Source: Lingula anatina (taxonomy: Eukaryota; Brachiopoda; Lingulata; Lingulida; Lingulidae). From it: a DNA stretch of 64,000 nt. Below the pieces are notes generated by a model that ran no database searches, was not told the origin of the DNA, and was given only the letters and a program-made list of their open reading frames with translations. The stretch's first letter is position 1. Each line of letters opens with the position of its first letter. Of this stretch, positions 63,066 to 64,000 are shown in pieces. The translations under genes were made by a program, and so were the position numbers. The stretch is from contig NW_019774847.1 in NCBI RefSeq assembly GCF_001039355.2, positions 188,854-252,853 on the forward strand, written 5' to 3'.

Positions 63066-64000
63066 CGTGAGAACAGACCTTCCCAAGCCCGAACTCCTTC
63101 CTTTTCGCACATGTATAAAATGTAACTGTCAAAACATTGATGAATTAGCAGAAACATTGGTTCCCCCCAACTTACGGTCATATTGTATTTAGGAATTGGC
63201 AGATAAATAAGTAGGCGAAGGTTATGACCGTGTTATCTTTCACTAATGAGACCACGTGTGGGTATGTTTGCGTTTTGAGGCCAAGGGACAACTTCGGAAG
63301 TTTTATCATCTCCTGTAGCTTAATACTGATTTGTTGGAGTTCTGTTGACCAATTGTCGCACGTTTGTATGGTAATGAAACCAGTCAGTACTTAGGTTATT
63401 TTGAATTTGTTCTGTATAAACTGCATTTTACTGTTATTATTTTTATACAAAATGTGAATTCTGTACCTAATTTCATTTGTTAATCTATTATTATCATCAT
63501 CTGTTGCCCTTTCTGTATTTCTTCTTTTATACTTCGGGCTTTCTCAGATTAGAGCTTTTCTTTCAGATAAGACACAAAGACGAACACCATCTCTTGCTTT
63601 CTCTTCTTCCTTCGTTTGCTTTCATTTGAAATTTCAATCGAACTTTGAGAATGTGTTAAATTACAATACGATGACCAATTTCCAATGGATGTACAGGTAG
63701 CTGGCAAATATATTTTTTTTTTTTTTTAATTTTTTCATCGTACTTACTTAGAAAAACAGCATTACGCGTGGTAAATTTTCCATATCCAGAAAATAATGAG
63801 TCGTATCTAAGCAATTTATGTACCTACCTCACAGATCTGGCCTCCTATTTGTGAAGTCAGAACAGCTACAGATTCGTCAGCACTTACGTGCCTGACGTGT
63901 ACATAACACGTGCGTAACAATTAAGTAGGCCTATTCGTGGAATGGTGATATGAAAGTTGTTTTTCGAATAAATGTTAGGTTGAGAGAGACCCATTCTGAT

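Larger units (their letters stand above)
60949..64000. other. 5' flank of ACOT-like gene; no gene seen
   Basis: No ORF here has recognisable motifs. A minus-strand donor GAG|GTAGGT at about 63826 could end a non-coding first exon of the ACOT-like gene. Other contents: (GT)n at 61724-61747, a GAGCCGTAGCTAGGGGGCGG motif followed by a G run at 62186-62217 that resembles one end of a transposable element, a cluster of GGTTGCAA words at 62695-62815, and (GA)n plus a G run at 63028-63065. Confidence 0.4.

Noticed and set aside
1-64000. Search by eye for tRNA, rRNA, CRISPR arrays, prophage or bacterial operons
   Set aside because: Nothing found; the intron-rich genes show this is animal nuclear DNA, where CRISPR arrays and bacterial operons are not expected. 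Microsatellites are the only regular arrays.

Overview
This is a stretch of animal nuclear genome: AT-rich, with short exons, GT-AG introns of a few hundred bases, dinucleotide microsatellites and many small hairpin elements. The gene set and the sequence style (FAM20C-like kinase, lysine-rich intron-containing H1, divergence from the vertebrate orthologues) suggest a marine invertebrate, most likely a lophotrochozoan and perhaps a mollusc. That placement is inference; no rRNA or mitochondrial marker is present. Family assignments come from recalled knowledge of the families, not from a database search.

Layout. (1) 1-21770, minus: the 5' part of a kindlin (FERMT/UNC-112) integrin activator, four coding exons split by a ~15 kb first intron; the rest lies left of the window. 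(2) 23327-28597, minus: a complete TTC8/BBS8 BBSome subunit, 11 coding exons, 499 aa. (3) 28914-38388, plus: a complete DHTKD1 (2-oxoadipate dehydrogenase E1), 23 coding exons, ~923 aa, head-to-head with TTC8 across only 316 bp. (4) 39655-41041, plus: four phase-compatible exon-like pieces of an unrecognised gene, interrupted by one in-frame TAA. (5) 42124-51078, plus: a FAM20C-like secretory-pathway kinase, 8 coding exons. (6) 53592-54309, plus: a two-exon linker histone H1. (7) 56885-60874, minus: a BAAT/ACOT-type acyl-CoA thioesterase or acyltransferase, 9 coding exons, 425 aa, with a peroxisomal-type C-terminus. (8) 60949-64000: upstream sequence with no gene I can support.

The genes are not a pathway. 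They are ordinary single-copy-type animal genes: adhesion (kindlin), cilia (TTC8), mitochondrial lysine/tryptophan catabolism (DHTKD1), secreted-protein phosphorylation (FAM20), chromatin (H1) and lipid CoA metabolism (ACOT/BAAT). Exon borders were set by splice consensus plus reading-frame phase; within each model all phases close, which is the main internal check.

I found no clearly new biological system. The most useful points for follow-up are two GC-AG introns in DHTKD1, an optional 20-residue insertion in the same gene, the interrupted gene tail near 40 kb, the compact TTC8/DHTKD1 shared promoter, the polyadenylated-type H1 gene, and several hairpin/TIR elements sitting in introns.
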